53,451 nt of DNA from Bdellovibrionaceae bacterium UBA2316 (GTDB taxonomy: Bacteria > Bdellovibrionota > Bdellovibrionia > Bdellovibrionales > Bdellovibrionaceae), in the NCBI GenBank assembly GCA_002345205.1, contig DDVI01000104.1, positions 39,790-93,240 on the forward strand. The letters run 5' to 3'. The notes below the pieces were generated by a model, which was not told the DNA's origin, made no database searches, and saw only the letters and a program-made list of their open reading frames with translations. Positions 33,842 through 41,911 of the stretch are shown piece after piece. A program made the translations under genes and the position numbers. Each line of letters starts with the position of its first letter. Positions within the stretch are counted from its first letter, which is position 1.

Positions 33842-34962
33842 AACGTGGACTCCGTATGTTGTTTGATAGGAAGATAAACAATAAATGTTGAGCCTTTACC
33901 AAGCTCAGACCGCGCGACAATACGGCCACCATGACGATCGATAATCTTGCGGCAAACGGCCAAACCGATGCCCGTGCCTTCGTATTCGTGGCGTCCATGT
34001 AGACGTTGAAAAATAGTGAAAATTCTGTCCGCGTACTTTTGCTCGAAACCGATACCGTTGTCGGCGATTGTGATTGCGCATGTTTTATCATCCACATTTG
34101 CGGATATGGTGACAATCGGTGGGCAGTCTGGTTTATGAAACTTTAAAGCATTGCTTATCAAATTTTGAAACAGCTGATGCATTTGTGTTGGATCAGCATC
34201 AATATCCGGTAGATTCGAAATATTGACCGTGTCGGCCGTTTGTTCAATTCGTATTTCTAAATCTGATTTCACCTGAGTTACTATTTTATTTAACGAAACC
34301 TGGGAAAATGGATTCGCCTTGGTCGTCACGCGTGAATAGGTAAGTAAATCATTAATTAAAATCTGCATTCGTTTGGCTGACGCCTGTACGCGGTCTAAAT
34401 AGTCATACGCTTCTGGGGAAATACTATCTTTTGCTTTAAGTTTGACCCGGTCGGAAAATGTCTGAATCTTTCTAAGTGGCTCTTGCAAATCATGTGCGGC
34501 GACAGATGCAAAATCTTGCAATTCTTGATTACTGATTTCTAGTTTTTTTGAATAAATTTTTAACTGTTCTTCGGCTAATTTTCGTTCTGTGATTTCATAA
34601 CGGACAGCTACGTACCGTTCTGGTTTTCCATCCGCGTCCATAAAAGGAACGATCGTCGTGTTTACCCAATATAATGAGCCATCTTTGGCGCGATTTCTGA
34701 TTTCGCCTTCCCAAGTTTTTCCTTCGGAAATTGTATTCCACATGTCAATGAAGAATTCTTTCGGATGGTAATTTGAATTAATGATTCTATGGGTATTACC
34801 CAGAAGTTCGCTTTCCGAGTATTTGGAAATGGCACAGAATTTTTTATTTACGTACGTAATTTTACCACTCTTATCGGTAATCGCAACGATGGCGGCTTCG
34901 TCGATGGCAGACTTTAAGTGCAGAAAATCTTGGCTAGATAAACCTTCAGTTGTTTTTTTCAT
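33838..34962 (-). CDS. PAS-domain sensor histidine kinase
   Basis: The 374-residue protein has an N-terminal PAS/PAC pair (VAITDKSGKITYVNKKFC, then RAKDGSLYWVNTTIVPF and ERYVAVRYEITERK), a short coiled coil, HisKA (FASVAAHDLQEPLRKI) and the ATPase part (NLISNALKF, IADNGIGF, GTGIGLAV). No membrane segment, so it senses something in the cytoplasm. The ligand of the PAS cannot be told. Its start overlaps the end of the NtrC-family gene by 17 bp. Confidence 0.9.
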   Translation of the reverse strand: MKKTTEGLSSQDFLHLKSAIDEAAIVAITDKSGKITYVNKKFCAISKYSESELLGNTHRIINSNYHPKEFFIDMWNTISEGKTWEGEIRNRAKDGSLYWVNTTIVPFMDADGKPERYVAVRYEITERKLAEEQLKIYSKKLEISNQELQDFASVAAHDLQEPLRKIQTFSDRVKLKAKDSISPEAYDYLDRVQASAKRMQILINDLLTYSRVTTKANPFSQVSLNKIVTQVKSDLEIRIEQTADTVNISNLPDIDADPTQMHQLFQNLISNALKFHKPDCPPIVTISANVDDKTCAITIADNGIGFEQKYADRIFTIFQRLHGRHEYEGTGIGLAVCRKIIDRHGGRIVARSELGKGSTFIVYLPIKQHTESTL

Positions 34963-36349
34963 TTATATCATCCTGGGGTTCAGGGGTATCGTCAGATACC
35001 ATTCCGTAAATGCGTTCTTTTCGGTATAAAGTACGGCGACTGATACCAAGGATTTCGGCGGCTTCGTCTTTTTTATTTTTCACCTCACCCATGATCAGTT
35101 TGATGTAACGCTCTTCTAGTTTTTCAAGGGTAGGACGGTCCGCGTGAAGTTGTTCAATATTTTGTTGAGCTTCTTCTAGCGCGCTTCCTAGAACAACATT
35201 TTTTTCAATCAATTTGCCGGGACTTAATACAATGGCTCTTTCAATAACATTTTCTAATTCCCGAACATTTCCTGGCCAAGGATGCGCCATTAACACACTC
35301 ATGGCTTCAGGGGTTGCCGATTGCACCATCGAACCATTTCTGGCCGCGAATTTTTTAATAAATGCATCAACTAGGATCGGGATGTCTTCGATACGTTCGC
35401 GTAACGGAGGAACGCGAATTGGTACAACATTAAGTCTGTAAAATAAATCTTCCCGGAACTTCCCATCTTTAGCCATAATCTTTAAGTCGCGATGAGTAGC
35501 GGCAATAATTCTGACATCAATTTCTTTATGAGTGTTACTACCGACCGGTCTGATGGTGCGTTCTTGAAGGACCCGCAATAGTTTGGCTTGTAGTTGCAAA
35601 CTCATATCGCCAATTTCATCTAGGAACAAAGTTCCATGATTGGCTTCTTCGAAAAGGCCTTTCTTGTCAGCGATGGCGCCCGTGAATGAACCTTTGACGT
35701 GACCAAAAAGTTCACTTTCCAAAAGATGCTCAGGAATAGCGGTGCAATTAATTGCAATGAACGGCTTACTTTTGCGAGGGCTTGCATTATGCAGAGCGCG
35801 AGCAACGAGTTCTTTACCAGAGCCACTTTCTCCAGAAATTAAAACGCTGGCCGAAGCCGGTGCTACCACTTTAATTAGTTCAAAAACGGACGTGATGGCA
35901 GGGCTTTTTCCAACAATCGAATCTAAAGTGAATGTTTTATTAAGTTCTTTTTTTAACGTCGCGTTTTCATTTTTAAGAGACACGCGTTCACTGGCTCGTT
36001 TAACGAGAAGCTTCATTTCTTCGTTTTTAAACGGTTTAACGATGTAATGGTAGGCGCCTAATTTCATGGCTTCAATAGCAGTTTCAATTGAGCCGAACGC
36101 CGTCATCATAATTGAAACAATCGAAGGATGATCTGACTGAATCTTTTTTAGGAACATCAAACCGTCGATGTCTTTCATTTTGTGATCAGTTATCAGAATA
36201 TGTGGAAGATCTGTTTTGAATTTAACAAGGGCTTCGGATGCAGATGTGTACTGACTCGTTTTATAACCTTCATCTGTCAGAAGGTCGGCAACAACTCGCC
36301 CCATTTCTTTGTCATCATCAACGATTGCTATTTTTATTTCGATGGCCAT
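34946..36349 (-). CDS. NtrC-family sigma-54-dependent response regulator
   Basis: The 467-residue protein has a receiver (IAIVDDDKEMGRVV, HILITDHKMKDIDG), an AAA+ domain (GESGSGKELVARALH Walker A, ELFGHVKGSFTGA, LFLDEIGDM Walker B, FREDLFYRLNVVPI), and a Fis-type HTH (KKDEAAEILGISRRTLYRK). The sigma-54 contact loop reads GSFTGA in place of the common GAFTGA, a change found in some active members. It is the first gene of the signalling operon. Nearby sigma-54 promoters and paired palindromes are its most likely targets. Confidence 0.92.
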   Translation of the reverse strand: MAIEIKIAIVDDDKEMGRVVADLLTDEGYKTSQYTSASEALVKFKTDLPHILITDHKMKDIDGLMFLKKIQSDHPSIVSIMMTAFGSIETAIEAMKLGAYHYIVKPFKNEEMKLLVKRASERVSLKNENATLKKELNKTFTLDSIVGKSPAITSVFELIKVVAPASASVLISGESGSGKELVARALHNASPRKSKPFIAINCTAIPEHLLESELFGHVKGSFTGAIADKKGLFEEANHGTLFLDEIGDMSLQLQAKLLRVLQERTIRPVGSNTHKEIDVRIIAATHRDLKIMAKDGKFREDLFYRLNVVPIRVPPLRERIEDIPILVDAFIKKFAARNGSMVQSATPEAMSVLMAHPWPGNVRELENVIERAIVLSPGKLIEKNVVLGSALEEAQQNIEQLHADRPTLEKLEERYIKLIMGEVKNKKDEAAEILGISRRTLYRKERIYGMVSDDTPEPQDDINEKNN

Positions 36350-36381
36350 AGTATTCCTAAGTTTTGTTTTTTAGTGTGTGT

Positions 36382-36397
36382 ATCAACAACGGTGCCA
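36382..36397 (-). promoter_or_regulatory. Sigma-54-like element before the NtrC-family gene
   Basis: On the minus strand TGGCACCGTTGTTGAT has a perfect -24 half (TGGCAC) and correct spacing, but the -12 half is TTGA and not TTGC. The C at -12 is normally invariant, so activity is doubtful. The ATG is about 33 bp downstream. Confidence 0.35.
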
Positions 36398-36502
36398 AGG
36401 ATTCTCTGGGCCACTCAATTTTAATAAGGCCATAAATACCTAATATTAAACAATAAAACACCGTGTCTGGTTAGTTTAGTCGTAGTCCAAAAGGGGCGGC
36501 AA

Positions 36503-36544
36503 GACAACTTGTCAACGATAGCAAGCGCGCAATGACAAATTGTC
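36503..36544. promoter_or_regulatory. Paired palindromes, putative enhancer sites for the NtrC-family regulator
   Basis: GACAACTTGTC (36503-36513) and GACAAATTGTC (36534-36544) are near-identical 11-bp palindromes with centres 31 bp apart, about three helical turns. They lie about 85 and 115 bp before the expected start of the sigma-54 promoter at 36597, the usual place for activator binding. Confidence 0.65.
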
Positions 36545-36596
36545 TCAAGCCAGGGGCTCTTGGCGTCCTAATAGCGATTTAAACCTATTTTAGACT

Positions 36597-36611
36597 TGGC
36601 GGCTCGATTGC
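36597..36611 (+). promoter_or_regulatory. Sigma-54 promoter of the CBS/beta-CASP/D-LDH operon
   Basis: TGGCGGCTCGATTGC keeps TGGC at -24 and TTGC at -12 with exact spacing. The TTG start of the first gene (36661) is 50 bp downstream, with GGAG before it. Confidence 0.7.
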
Positions 36612-36660
36612 CAATAAATCTTTACAGATTTGCCGATGCTGGCCCAATACGGAGACTAAT

Positions 36661-37068
36661 TTGAAAACGATACCGCAAATTCGAAAGTATATGACCTACT
36701 TGCCAAAGACGATCGCTCACGATCAGACGATTGTTCAAGCAAAAGACCTGATGAAAAAGCTTCATATCAGACATCTTCCCGTTTTTAAACAAGGAAAGTT
36801 AGTCGGTATTCTCACTGACCGCGATATCAATTTAGTCTGCCAATTTATTTCGTCTCATCCGGAAAAAACACGAGTTGAAGACGCCTGTACTGCTGAACCA
36901 TATTCGACAAGTCCGGACACACTTTTAACAGATGTTGTGACCTATATGGCCGAACACAAACTGGGATCTGCGCTGATCGTTGAAAATGAAAAGCTTGTGG
37001 GAATTTTCACAGAACTGGATGCGTTCAGAGCGATTGCAGATTTGTTTGAAACGCGACTTAAAGGCTAA
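36661..37068 (+). CDS. CBS-pair domain protein
   Basis: The 135-residue protein is a tandem CBS pair (Bateman module): KYMTYLPKTIAHDQ, MKKLHIRHLPVFKQGKLVGILTDRDI, then EPYSTSPDTLLTDVV and KLGSALIVENEKLVGIFTELDAF. Such modules bind adenine nucleotides and sense energy state. It is free-standing and has a close paralogue at 41491-41895. The TTG start follows GGAGACTAA. It is the first gene after a sigma-54 promoter. Confidence 0.88.
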   Translation: MKTIPQIRKYMTYLPKTIAHDQTIVQAKDLMKKLHIRHLPVFKQGKLVGILTDRDINLVCQFISSHPEKTRVEDACTAEPYSTSPDTLLTDVVTYMAEHKLGSALIVENEKLVGIFTELDAFRAIADLFETRLKG

Positions 37069-37081
37069 AAGGGGAGTTGAC

Positions 37082-37507
37082 ATGAAACCGATCGACAAAT
37101 TATCAATTTTTTTATTAAATATTCTAATCGTTATTTCAATTGTACTGATTTCGTTCCTCTCATATCATACGTTCGCTGCTGATGTGGAAACAATTCCTTT
37201 TAAAGAATACAAAGATGAAATGCGCAAAGAGGGTCAGTTTTTTTCGGTGCATCTTTCAGTGGGAAGCCCAATTCGTATCTTTGTTGTTGGTAAAGAAGAA
37301 GCCAAGATAGATCTCTCAAAATTAGAATTGACAGTTAGACGCCTAAATCCTTACCCTGGAAAAGTTTTGAAAGCAGATCGCTATGATCACTATTTTATCG
37401 TAAATGATCCCAAATCAGTGGCGCGGGATGCGGAATTTGAAATTACGGTAAAATCAAAAACGTCGGATGAAAAATTTAAATTTGACCTAAAAAACAACGT
37501 GCCTTAA
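37082..37507 (+). CDS. Single-pass periplasmic protein of unknown function
   Basis: The ATG at 37082 has GGGGAG before it, so I reject longer in-frame starts inside the CBS gene. The 141-residue product has an N-terminal membrane or signal segment (about residues 8-30, ending TFAAD) and a strand-rich periplasmic part with SVHLSVGSPIRIFVVGKEEA and RDAEFEITVKSK, like an Ig or FixG-type fold. No family is certain. It lies 13 bp after the CBS gene and 9 bp before the beta-CASP gene. Confidence 0.65.
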   Translation: MKPIDKLSIFLLNILIVISIVLISFLSYHTFAADVETIPFKEYKDEMRKEGQFFSVHLSVGSPIRIFVVGKEEAKIDLSKLELTVRRLNPYPGKVLKADRYDHYFIVNDPKSVARDAEFEITVKSKTSDEKFKFDLKNNVP

Positions 37508-37516
37508 GGAACTAGA

Positions 37517-38890
37517 GTGGCGGATAAAAATATTAAGATAAGGTTTTTAGGGGCAGCCAGCACCGTCACCGGGTCAAAATATCTAGTAACTGATGGTACA
37601 ACCAATGTGTTAATCGACTGCGGATTATTTCAAGGACTTAAATCATTACGCTTGAAAAATTGGGATGAATTTCCGATAGACCCTTCAAAAATCGACGCGA
37701 TTTTATTGACTCATGCCCATTTAGATCATGCCGGGTACATTCCGCGGATAATTAAAAATGGATTTAAAGGCAAGGTCTATTGTACAGCGGCAACCAAGGA
37801 GCTGAGTCAAATATTACTTCCCGATGCGGGATATTTGGCCGAAGAAGAGGCCGAGTACTTAAACAAACACAAACGCTCTAAACATAACCCGGCCTTGCCC
37901 CTCTTTACGTTTGAAGAAGCAAAACAATCAATAGACTATTTTCAACCGGTAGCGTTTAATTCACAAACTCAATTCAATGATAAAATAAGTTTTGAATTCA
38001 GATATGCCGGACATATTTTAGGTGCGGCTTCTATCATATTAAAAGTCGGTTCAACTAAAATAGGTTTCACTGGCGATGTCGGACGAATGCGTGATCCAAT
38101 ATTTTTTCCACCCAGTGATATGCCGCCTGTAGATTTCCTTGTTACGGAATCGACCTATGGCAACAGAAGGCATCCTGATATTGATCCAATTAACGAATTA
38201 GAAAAATGCATTGTTGCAACCGTTAATCGTGGCGGAAGTGTTATTATACCTTCATTCGCTGTTGGTCGAGCACAGAGCCTAATGTTCTATTTATGGAAGC
38301 TAAAGAACGAAAAAAAGATTCCCAATATTCCCATTTACCTTAATAGTCCAATGGCCCTAAATGCCAATGCAGTTTGGTCCCAGTTTCATGAACTTCATCG
38401 CCTCAATGGACAAGAATGTAAAGACGTTTGCAATATCGCTAAATATGTTAGAACGGTGGACGAATCTAAAGAATTAAATGAAAAGACAGAGCCCATGATC
38501 ATAATTTCTGCTAGCGGTATGCTAACGGGTGGGCGAATTCTTCATCACTTGAAACGATTCGGTCCTGAAGAAAAAAATACGATTCTGCTGACTGGTTTCC
38601 AAGCTGCCGGTACCCGAGGCGAAGCGCTTGCAAATGGCGTTAAGCAAATCAAAGTACATGGCGAGTATGTAGAAATTAAGGCACAAATAGAAATTTTAGA
38701 AAATATTTCGGCGCATGCCGATTATACCGAAATAGTGGAATGGTTAAAGAAAAGTAATATTTCTCCAAAGAAGACGTTCATCACCCACGGTGAACCCACT
38801 GCCGCTGATGAAATGCGCAAAAGGCTCAGTGAATCGTTAAATTGGGATTGCGTCGTGCCTCTTTATAATGAAGAGTTCGAATTAAAATGA
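37517..38890 (+). CDS. Beta-CASP metallo-beta-lactamase-fold RNA nuclease
   Basis: The 457-residue protein has the metal motif HAHLDHAG (His66, His68, Asp70, His71), FRYAGHILGAASI, FTGDVGR, TESTYGNRRHP and the beta-CASP part with VGRAQSLMFYL, MIIISASGMLTGGRILHHL and a late HGEP. This is the CPSF73/YSH1-like group of RNA processing enzymes, often annotated as exonuclease or MBL-fold hydrolase. It uses a GTG start. The next gene overlaps its stop by 4 bp. Confidence 0.88.
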   Translation: MADKNIKIRFLGAASTVTGSKYLVTDGTTNVLIDCGLFQGLKSLRLKNWDEFPIDPSKIDAILLTHAHLDHAGYIPRIIKNGFKGKVYCTAATKELSQILLPDAGYLAEEEAEYLNKHKRSKHNPALPLFTFEEAKQSIDYFQPVAFNSQTQFNDKISFEFRYAGHILGAASIILKVGSTKIGFTGDVGRMRDPIFFPPSDMPPVDFLVTESTYGNRRHPDIDPINELEKCIVATVNRGGSVIIPSFAVGRAQSLMFYLWKLKNEKKIPNIPIYLNSPMALNANAVWSQFHELHRLNGQECKDVCNIAKYVRTVDESKELNEKTEPMIIISASGMLTGGRILHHLKRFGPEEKNTILLTGFQAAGTRGEALANGVKQIKVHGEYVEIKAQIEILENISAHADYTEIVEWLKKSNISPKKTFITHGEPTAADEMRKRLSESLNWDCVVPLYNEEFELK

Positions 38891-39882
38891 AAATAGTTTT
38901 TTCCGATACTCATGGATTTGAAAAACAAGCTTTTGATTCAGCCAATTCCAAATATGGTTTTGAAATCGATTATTTGGATTTTCGGTTAACGGCCAATACG
39001 GCAGAAGCTATTCGACCCACTGACGTAGTATGTTCATTTGTGAGCGATAAAATTGATCGTCAGTGCCTAGAAGTATTGTCTAAAAAAGGGGTGAAACTTT
39101 TATCCCTTCGCTGTGCTGGTTTTAATCATGTTGATGTCAAGGCTGCCAGTGACTTGGGGATAGCGGTTTGTCGAGTACCTAATTACTCTCCGTATTCGGT
39201 TTCTGAATTCACTGTAGGATTGATTTTGTCTTTAAATAGAAAAATTCATCGAGCTTATAGTCGAGTGCGGGAACTCAATTTTTCCTTGGACGGATTTGTA
39301 GGTTTTGATTTGCATGGAAAAACAGTGGGTATAGTTGGCGCTGGCAAGATCGGCGGCCTGGTCGCCAATATTATGGCGGCCTTTGGATGTACTGTTTTAG
39401 TTTATGATTCATCCTCCAGTGCGTCGGTTTTTAAAAACGACAAAATAAAACGAACAACGTTGCCTGATTTAATAATGAACTCAGATATTATTTCTTTACA
39501 TGTTCCATTGAATCCTGAAACGGTTCATATCATTGATTTAAAAACGATTTCGCAAATGAAAAACGGCGTCTTGATTATTAATACGGGTCGGGGGGCTTTG
39601 ATTGAATCTAAAGCCCTAATTGATGGTTTAAAGAGTGGAAAAATTGGCGGTGCGGCCTTAGACGTATACGAAGAAGAAGAGGGCATTTTCTTTCACGATT
39701 TATCTAATTCGTTTCTCCAGGACGATACGCTGGCTCGGTTGATTTCATTCCCTAATGTACTGGTAACGTCTCATCAGGCATTTTTAACGTCCGACTCTTT
39801 GAAAAATATTGCGGAGACTTCGCTAGACAGCATACACGCGTTTCGCAGCGGACGGTCTATTGACCCGTCCTGCCGGTTGTAG
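38887..39882 (+). CDS. ldhA: D-lactate dehydrogenase (D-2-hydroxyacid dehydrogenase)
   Basis: The 331-residue protein has LLSLRCAGFNHVDVKAA with the substrate Arg region, the NAD motif GKTVGIVGAGKIGG, LHVPLNPETVHII, NTGRGALIESKAL and the late TSHQAFLT with the catalytic His. The overall match is to fermentative LdhA, which turns pyruvate and NADH into D-lactate. It ends the sigma-54-driven operon and overlaps the nuclease gene. A fermentative enzyme here suggests the operon works when oxygen or energy is low. Confidence 0.9.
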   Translation: MKIVFSDTHGFEKQAFDSANSKYGFEIDYLDFRLTANTAEAIRPTDVVCSFVSDKIDRQCLEVLSKKGVKLLSLRCAGFNHVDVKAASDLGIAVCRVPNYSPYSVSEFTVGLILSLNRKIHRAYSRVRELNFSLDGFVGFDLHGKTVGIVGAGKIGGLVANIMAAFGCTVLVYDSSSSASVFKNDKIKRTTLPDLIMNSDIISLHVPLNPETVHIIDLKTISQMKNGVLIINTGRGALIESKALIDGLKSGKIGGAALDVYEEEEGIFFHDLSNSFLQDDTLARLISFPNVLVTSHQAFLTSDSLKNIAETSLDSIHAFRSGRSIDPSCRL

Positions 39883-39887
39883 CCAGT

Positions 39888-40352
39888 TTAAGCCATTTTA
39901 GTGTAGTCATGACTGCGATGGCGCTGCGAGGTTCCTATCTGCGCGCGACATAAATTACCTAAACGATTAATTTCATTTCCTAGAAGGGCGATCACGTCAT
40001 CGATGGATACCACGCCTTTAATCTTGCCGAATTCATCTACAATCAATAGACGTCTGATCTGATTAGTTTCCATCAATTTAATGGCGTCTTCGATGGAAGC
40101 GTTTTCGGCGGCCGTAATTGGATATCGAGTCATGATTTCATCTATTTTTTGAGTTTGTGCATTTAAATTCTGCTTCACGGCTTTCACTACAATATCGCGA
40201 TCAGTGATGGTGCCAATGGGTTTCCCATCGGAATAGCGCTCAGTCACAACTACCATGCCTACGCTTTTCTCATCCATAATTTTAGCCACGTCTTGAATTG
40301 TGGCGTCTTCAAATACTGTTACGACTTCACTTCCTAAAAATTTTTTAATCAT
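39888..40352 (-). CDS. CBS-pair domain protein
   Basis: The 154-residue protein has two CBS motifs (EDATIQDVAKIMDEKSVGMVVV...GTITDRDIVVKAV, and ENASIEDAIKLMETNQIRRLLIV...GVVSIDDVIALL) and a short polar tail. It is of the common DUF-free Bateman type and different from the 36661/41491 pair. It converges with ldhA and diverges from the CBS gene at 40554, with a near-consensus sigma-54 promoter 28 bp before its ATG. Confidence 0.88.
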   Translation of the reverse strand: MIKKFLGSEVVTVFEDATIQDVAKIMDEKSVGMVVVTERYSDGKPIGTITDRDIVVKAVKQNLNAQTQKIDEIMTRYPITAAENASIEDAIKLMETNQIRRLLIVDEFGKIKGVVSIDDVIALLGNEINRLGNLCRAQIGTSQRHRSHDYTKMA

Positions 40353-40379
40353 ATGCGATCCTTGTTTGTAAATTTAAAA

Positions 40380-40394
40380 GCAGTATCTGTGCCA
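40380..40394 (-). promoter_or_regulatory. Near-consensus sigma-54 promoter of the minus-strand CBS gene
   Basis: On the minus strand TGGCACAGATACTGCTT has a perfect TGGCAC -24 and CTGCTT -12 with exact spacing. The ATG at 40352 is 28 bp downstream, with AAGGA between. Confidence 0.75.
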
Positions 40395-40435
40395 CATAGT
40401 GAATTGCAATTAACCCTCAGGCAACTAGATATTAA

Positions 40436-40466
40436 GACAACTCGTCAGGGCCATTGACAGAATGTC
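40436..40466. promoter_or_regulatory. Paired palindromes between two divergent sigma-54 promoters
   Basis: GACAACTCGTC (40436-40446) and GACAGAATGTC (40456-40466) fit GACA-N3-TGTC with one or no change. Their centres are 20 bp apart, two helical turns. The nearer centre is about 73 bp from each expected transcription start, so one activator pair could serve both directions. Confidence 0.6.
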
Positions 40467-40507
40467 ACATAAATAGCCTTCAAATGCGATTTAAATCGAT
40501 GTGGTCT

Positions 40508-40522
40508 CGGTCTATCCGTTGC
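40508..40522 (+). promoter_or_regulatory. Sigma-54-like promoter of the plus-strand CBS operon
   Basis: CGGTCTATCCGTTGC keeps GG at -24 and TTGCT at -12 with correct spacing, though the rest of the -24 half is weak. The ATG at 40554 follows AAAGGAAG. Confidence 0.55.
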
Positions 40523-40553
40523 TATAGCTATAATTCAAAAAAAGGAAGCTAAG

Positions 40554-41069
40554 ATGAAACCTAACGTCGGTCCGCAGTCGTCTCACAATGTGGTCTATGT
40601 AAATAGACTCGATCATTTAAACCATGCTTACAATTTAATGAAAAAAATCAAAACTCGACATTTGCCTGTAGTGGATAGTCATAATCAAATTATAGGAATG
40701 TTATCAGATCGTGATTTGCTGCGGGCGATGAACAAACCATTGGATACCGAATGGGTCGCTGTTCCTGCAAACCCAGAATTTAATCCTGAAGACATTGTTC
40801 AACAGTATATGAATTGGCCGATCGGTACCATCGATGAGTCTGCGCCCCTGACTCAGGCAGCACAAATGATGATTGATAGTAAAATTTCAGCGCTTGTTGT
40901 AACTAAAGATCATGCGGCCGTGGGCATCATTACAACAGAAGATCTTTTAAAAGCGTTTATCAATGATCATACGTCATCATTGAAAGACGTTAAAAATCAA
41001 ATTTATGGCGCCATTTATCGATCGCCAGTTGGAAGCATCATACAAAGTTTATCAAACGCAGGTATTTAA
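40554..41069 (+). CDS. CBS-pair domain protein
   Basis: The 171-residue protein has CBS elements (YNLMKKIKTRHLPVVDSHNQIIGMLSDRDLLRA, and APLTQAAQMMIDSKISALVVTKDHAAVGIITTEDLL) separated by a longer insert, and a C-terminal tail of about 35 residues. The first half-motif is shortened, starting with YVNRLDHLNHA. It probably binds nucleotides and signals energy status. It begins a three-gene operon with the eRF1-like gene and another CBS gene. Confidence 0.88.
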   Translation: MKPNVGPQSSHNVVYVNRLDHLNHAYNLMKKIKTRHLPVVDSHNQIIGMLSDRDLLRAMNKPLDTEWVAVPANPEFNPEDIVQQYMNWPIGTIDESAPLTQAAQMMIDSKISALVVTKDHAAVGIITTEDLLKAFINDHTSSLKDVKNQIYGAIYRSPVGSIIQSLSNAGI

Positions 41070-41087
41070 TTAAAGGAGAAGGATTTT

Positions 41088-41486
41088 ATGTCAGACTATA
41101 TTTTATGGGTAGATACAACAAAAGCACATGTTTTCGAAATCAATTCAGAATCGAAAGTGGGACAGATTAAAAAGCATGAATTTGAACACAGAAAAAAATT
41201 AGACAAAAACGGTCATGACCATAACGTCAATGAAGAACTTTTTAAAGATATTGCAGATCATATTCATAATTGCAAAAAACTCTTAGTGATGGGACCTGGG
41301 GTGGCGAAGACACAATTTCGATCATTTCTGGATCGATCGTATGCGCATTCTTTAGCAAAAAATGTAGTGGGTGTCGAAACGTGTGATCATCCCACTGAAA
41401 ATCAGATTCTGGCCATCGCGCGCAAATTTTTTGTACACTATGATTTGTTTAACGATCCAGTGATCGCTGGTCACAGCAGGAATTAA
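41088..41486 (+). CDS. eRF1-like 'translational machinery' protein
   Basis: The 132-residue protein matches the small bacterial family annotated as translational machinery protein, related to eRF1/Pelota domains. Diagnostic parts are YILWVDTTKAHVFE, LLVMGPGVAKTQFRSFL, VVGVETCDHPTENQILAIARKFF. It may bind the ribosome or stalled complexes, but evidence for the family is thin. AAGGAGAAGG before the ATG is a strong ribosome site, suggesting high expression. It sits between two CBS genes. Confidence 0.7.
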   Translation: MSDYILWVDTTKAHVFEINSESKVGQIKKHEFEHRKKLDKNGHDHNVNEELFKDIADHIHNCKKLLVMGPGVAKTQFRSFLDRSYAHSLAKNVVGVETCDHPTENQILAIARKFFVHYDLFNDPVIAGHSRN

Positions 41487-41490
41487 CACT

Positions 41491-41895
41491 ATGAAAAAAG
41501 CTAAACCTAAAGTTCAAAAATATATGACACCCGCACCTAAAAGTGTGGGCTATGACCGTCCGTTATCACAGGCAATGGCCGTGATGAGCGAAATGCGCAT
41601 TCGCCATTTACCGGTTCTAAAAGAAGGTAAATTAATCGGTTTACTTTCTGATAGAGACGTCAAACTGGTTGCCAGTTTTGAGGACATTGATCCCGATAAA
41701 ATTTTAGTTGAAGAGGCGTGTACATTTGATCCTTATTGTGTCAGTCCATCAGCAGATTTAAATGAAGTCGTCGACTATATGGCTAGAAAAAAATATGGCT
41801 GCGCGATTGTGGTTGATAACGGTAAGCTGGTTGGAATATTAACTGAAATTGACGTTTATAAAGCGTTTTCAGATGTGCTAGAGAACCGGCTATAG
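41491..41895 (+). CDS. CBS-pair domain protein, paralogue of the 36661 gene
   Basis: The 134-residue protein is similar along its length to the one at 36661-37068 (KYMTPAPKSVGYD, MRIRHLPVLKEGKLIGLLSDRDVKLV, DPYCVSPSADLNEVVDYMARKKYGCAIVVDNGKLVGILTEIDVYKAF). The two clearly arose by duplication and are now first and last genes of two nearby sigma-54 units. It likely binds adenine nucleotides. Confidence 0.88.
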   Translation: MKKAKPKVQKYMTPAPKSVGYDRPLSQAMAVMSEMRIRHLPVLKEGKLIGLLSDRDVKLVASFEDIDPDKILVEEACTFDPYCVSPSADLNEVVDYMARKKYGCAIVVDNGKLVGILTEIDVYKAFSDVLENRL

Positions 41896-41911
41896 AATTT
41901 TTTTGAAAAGG

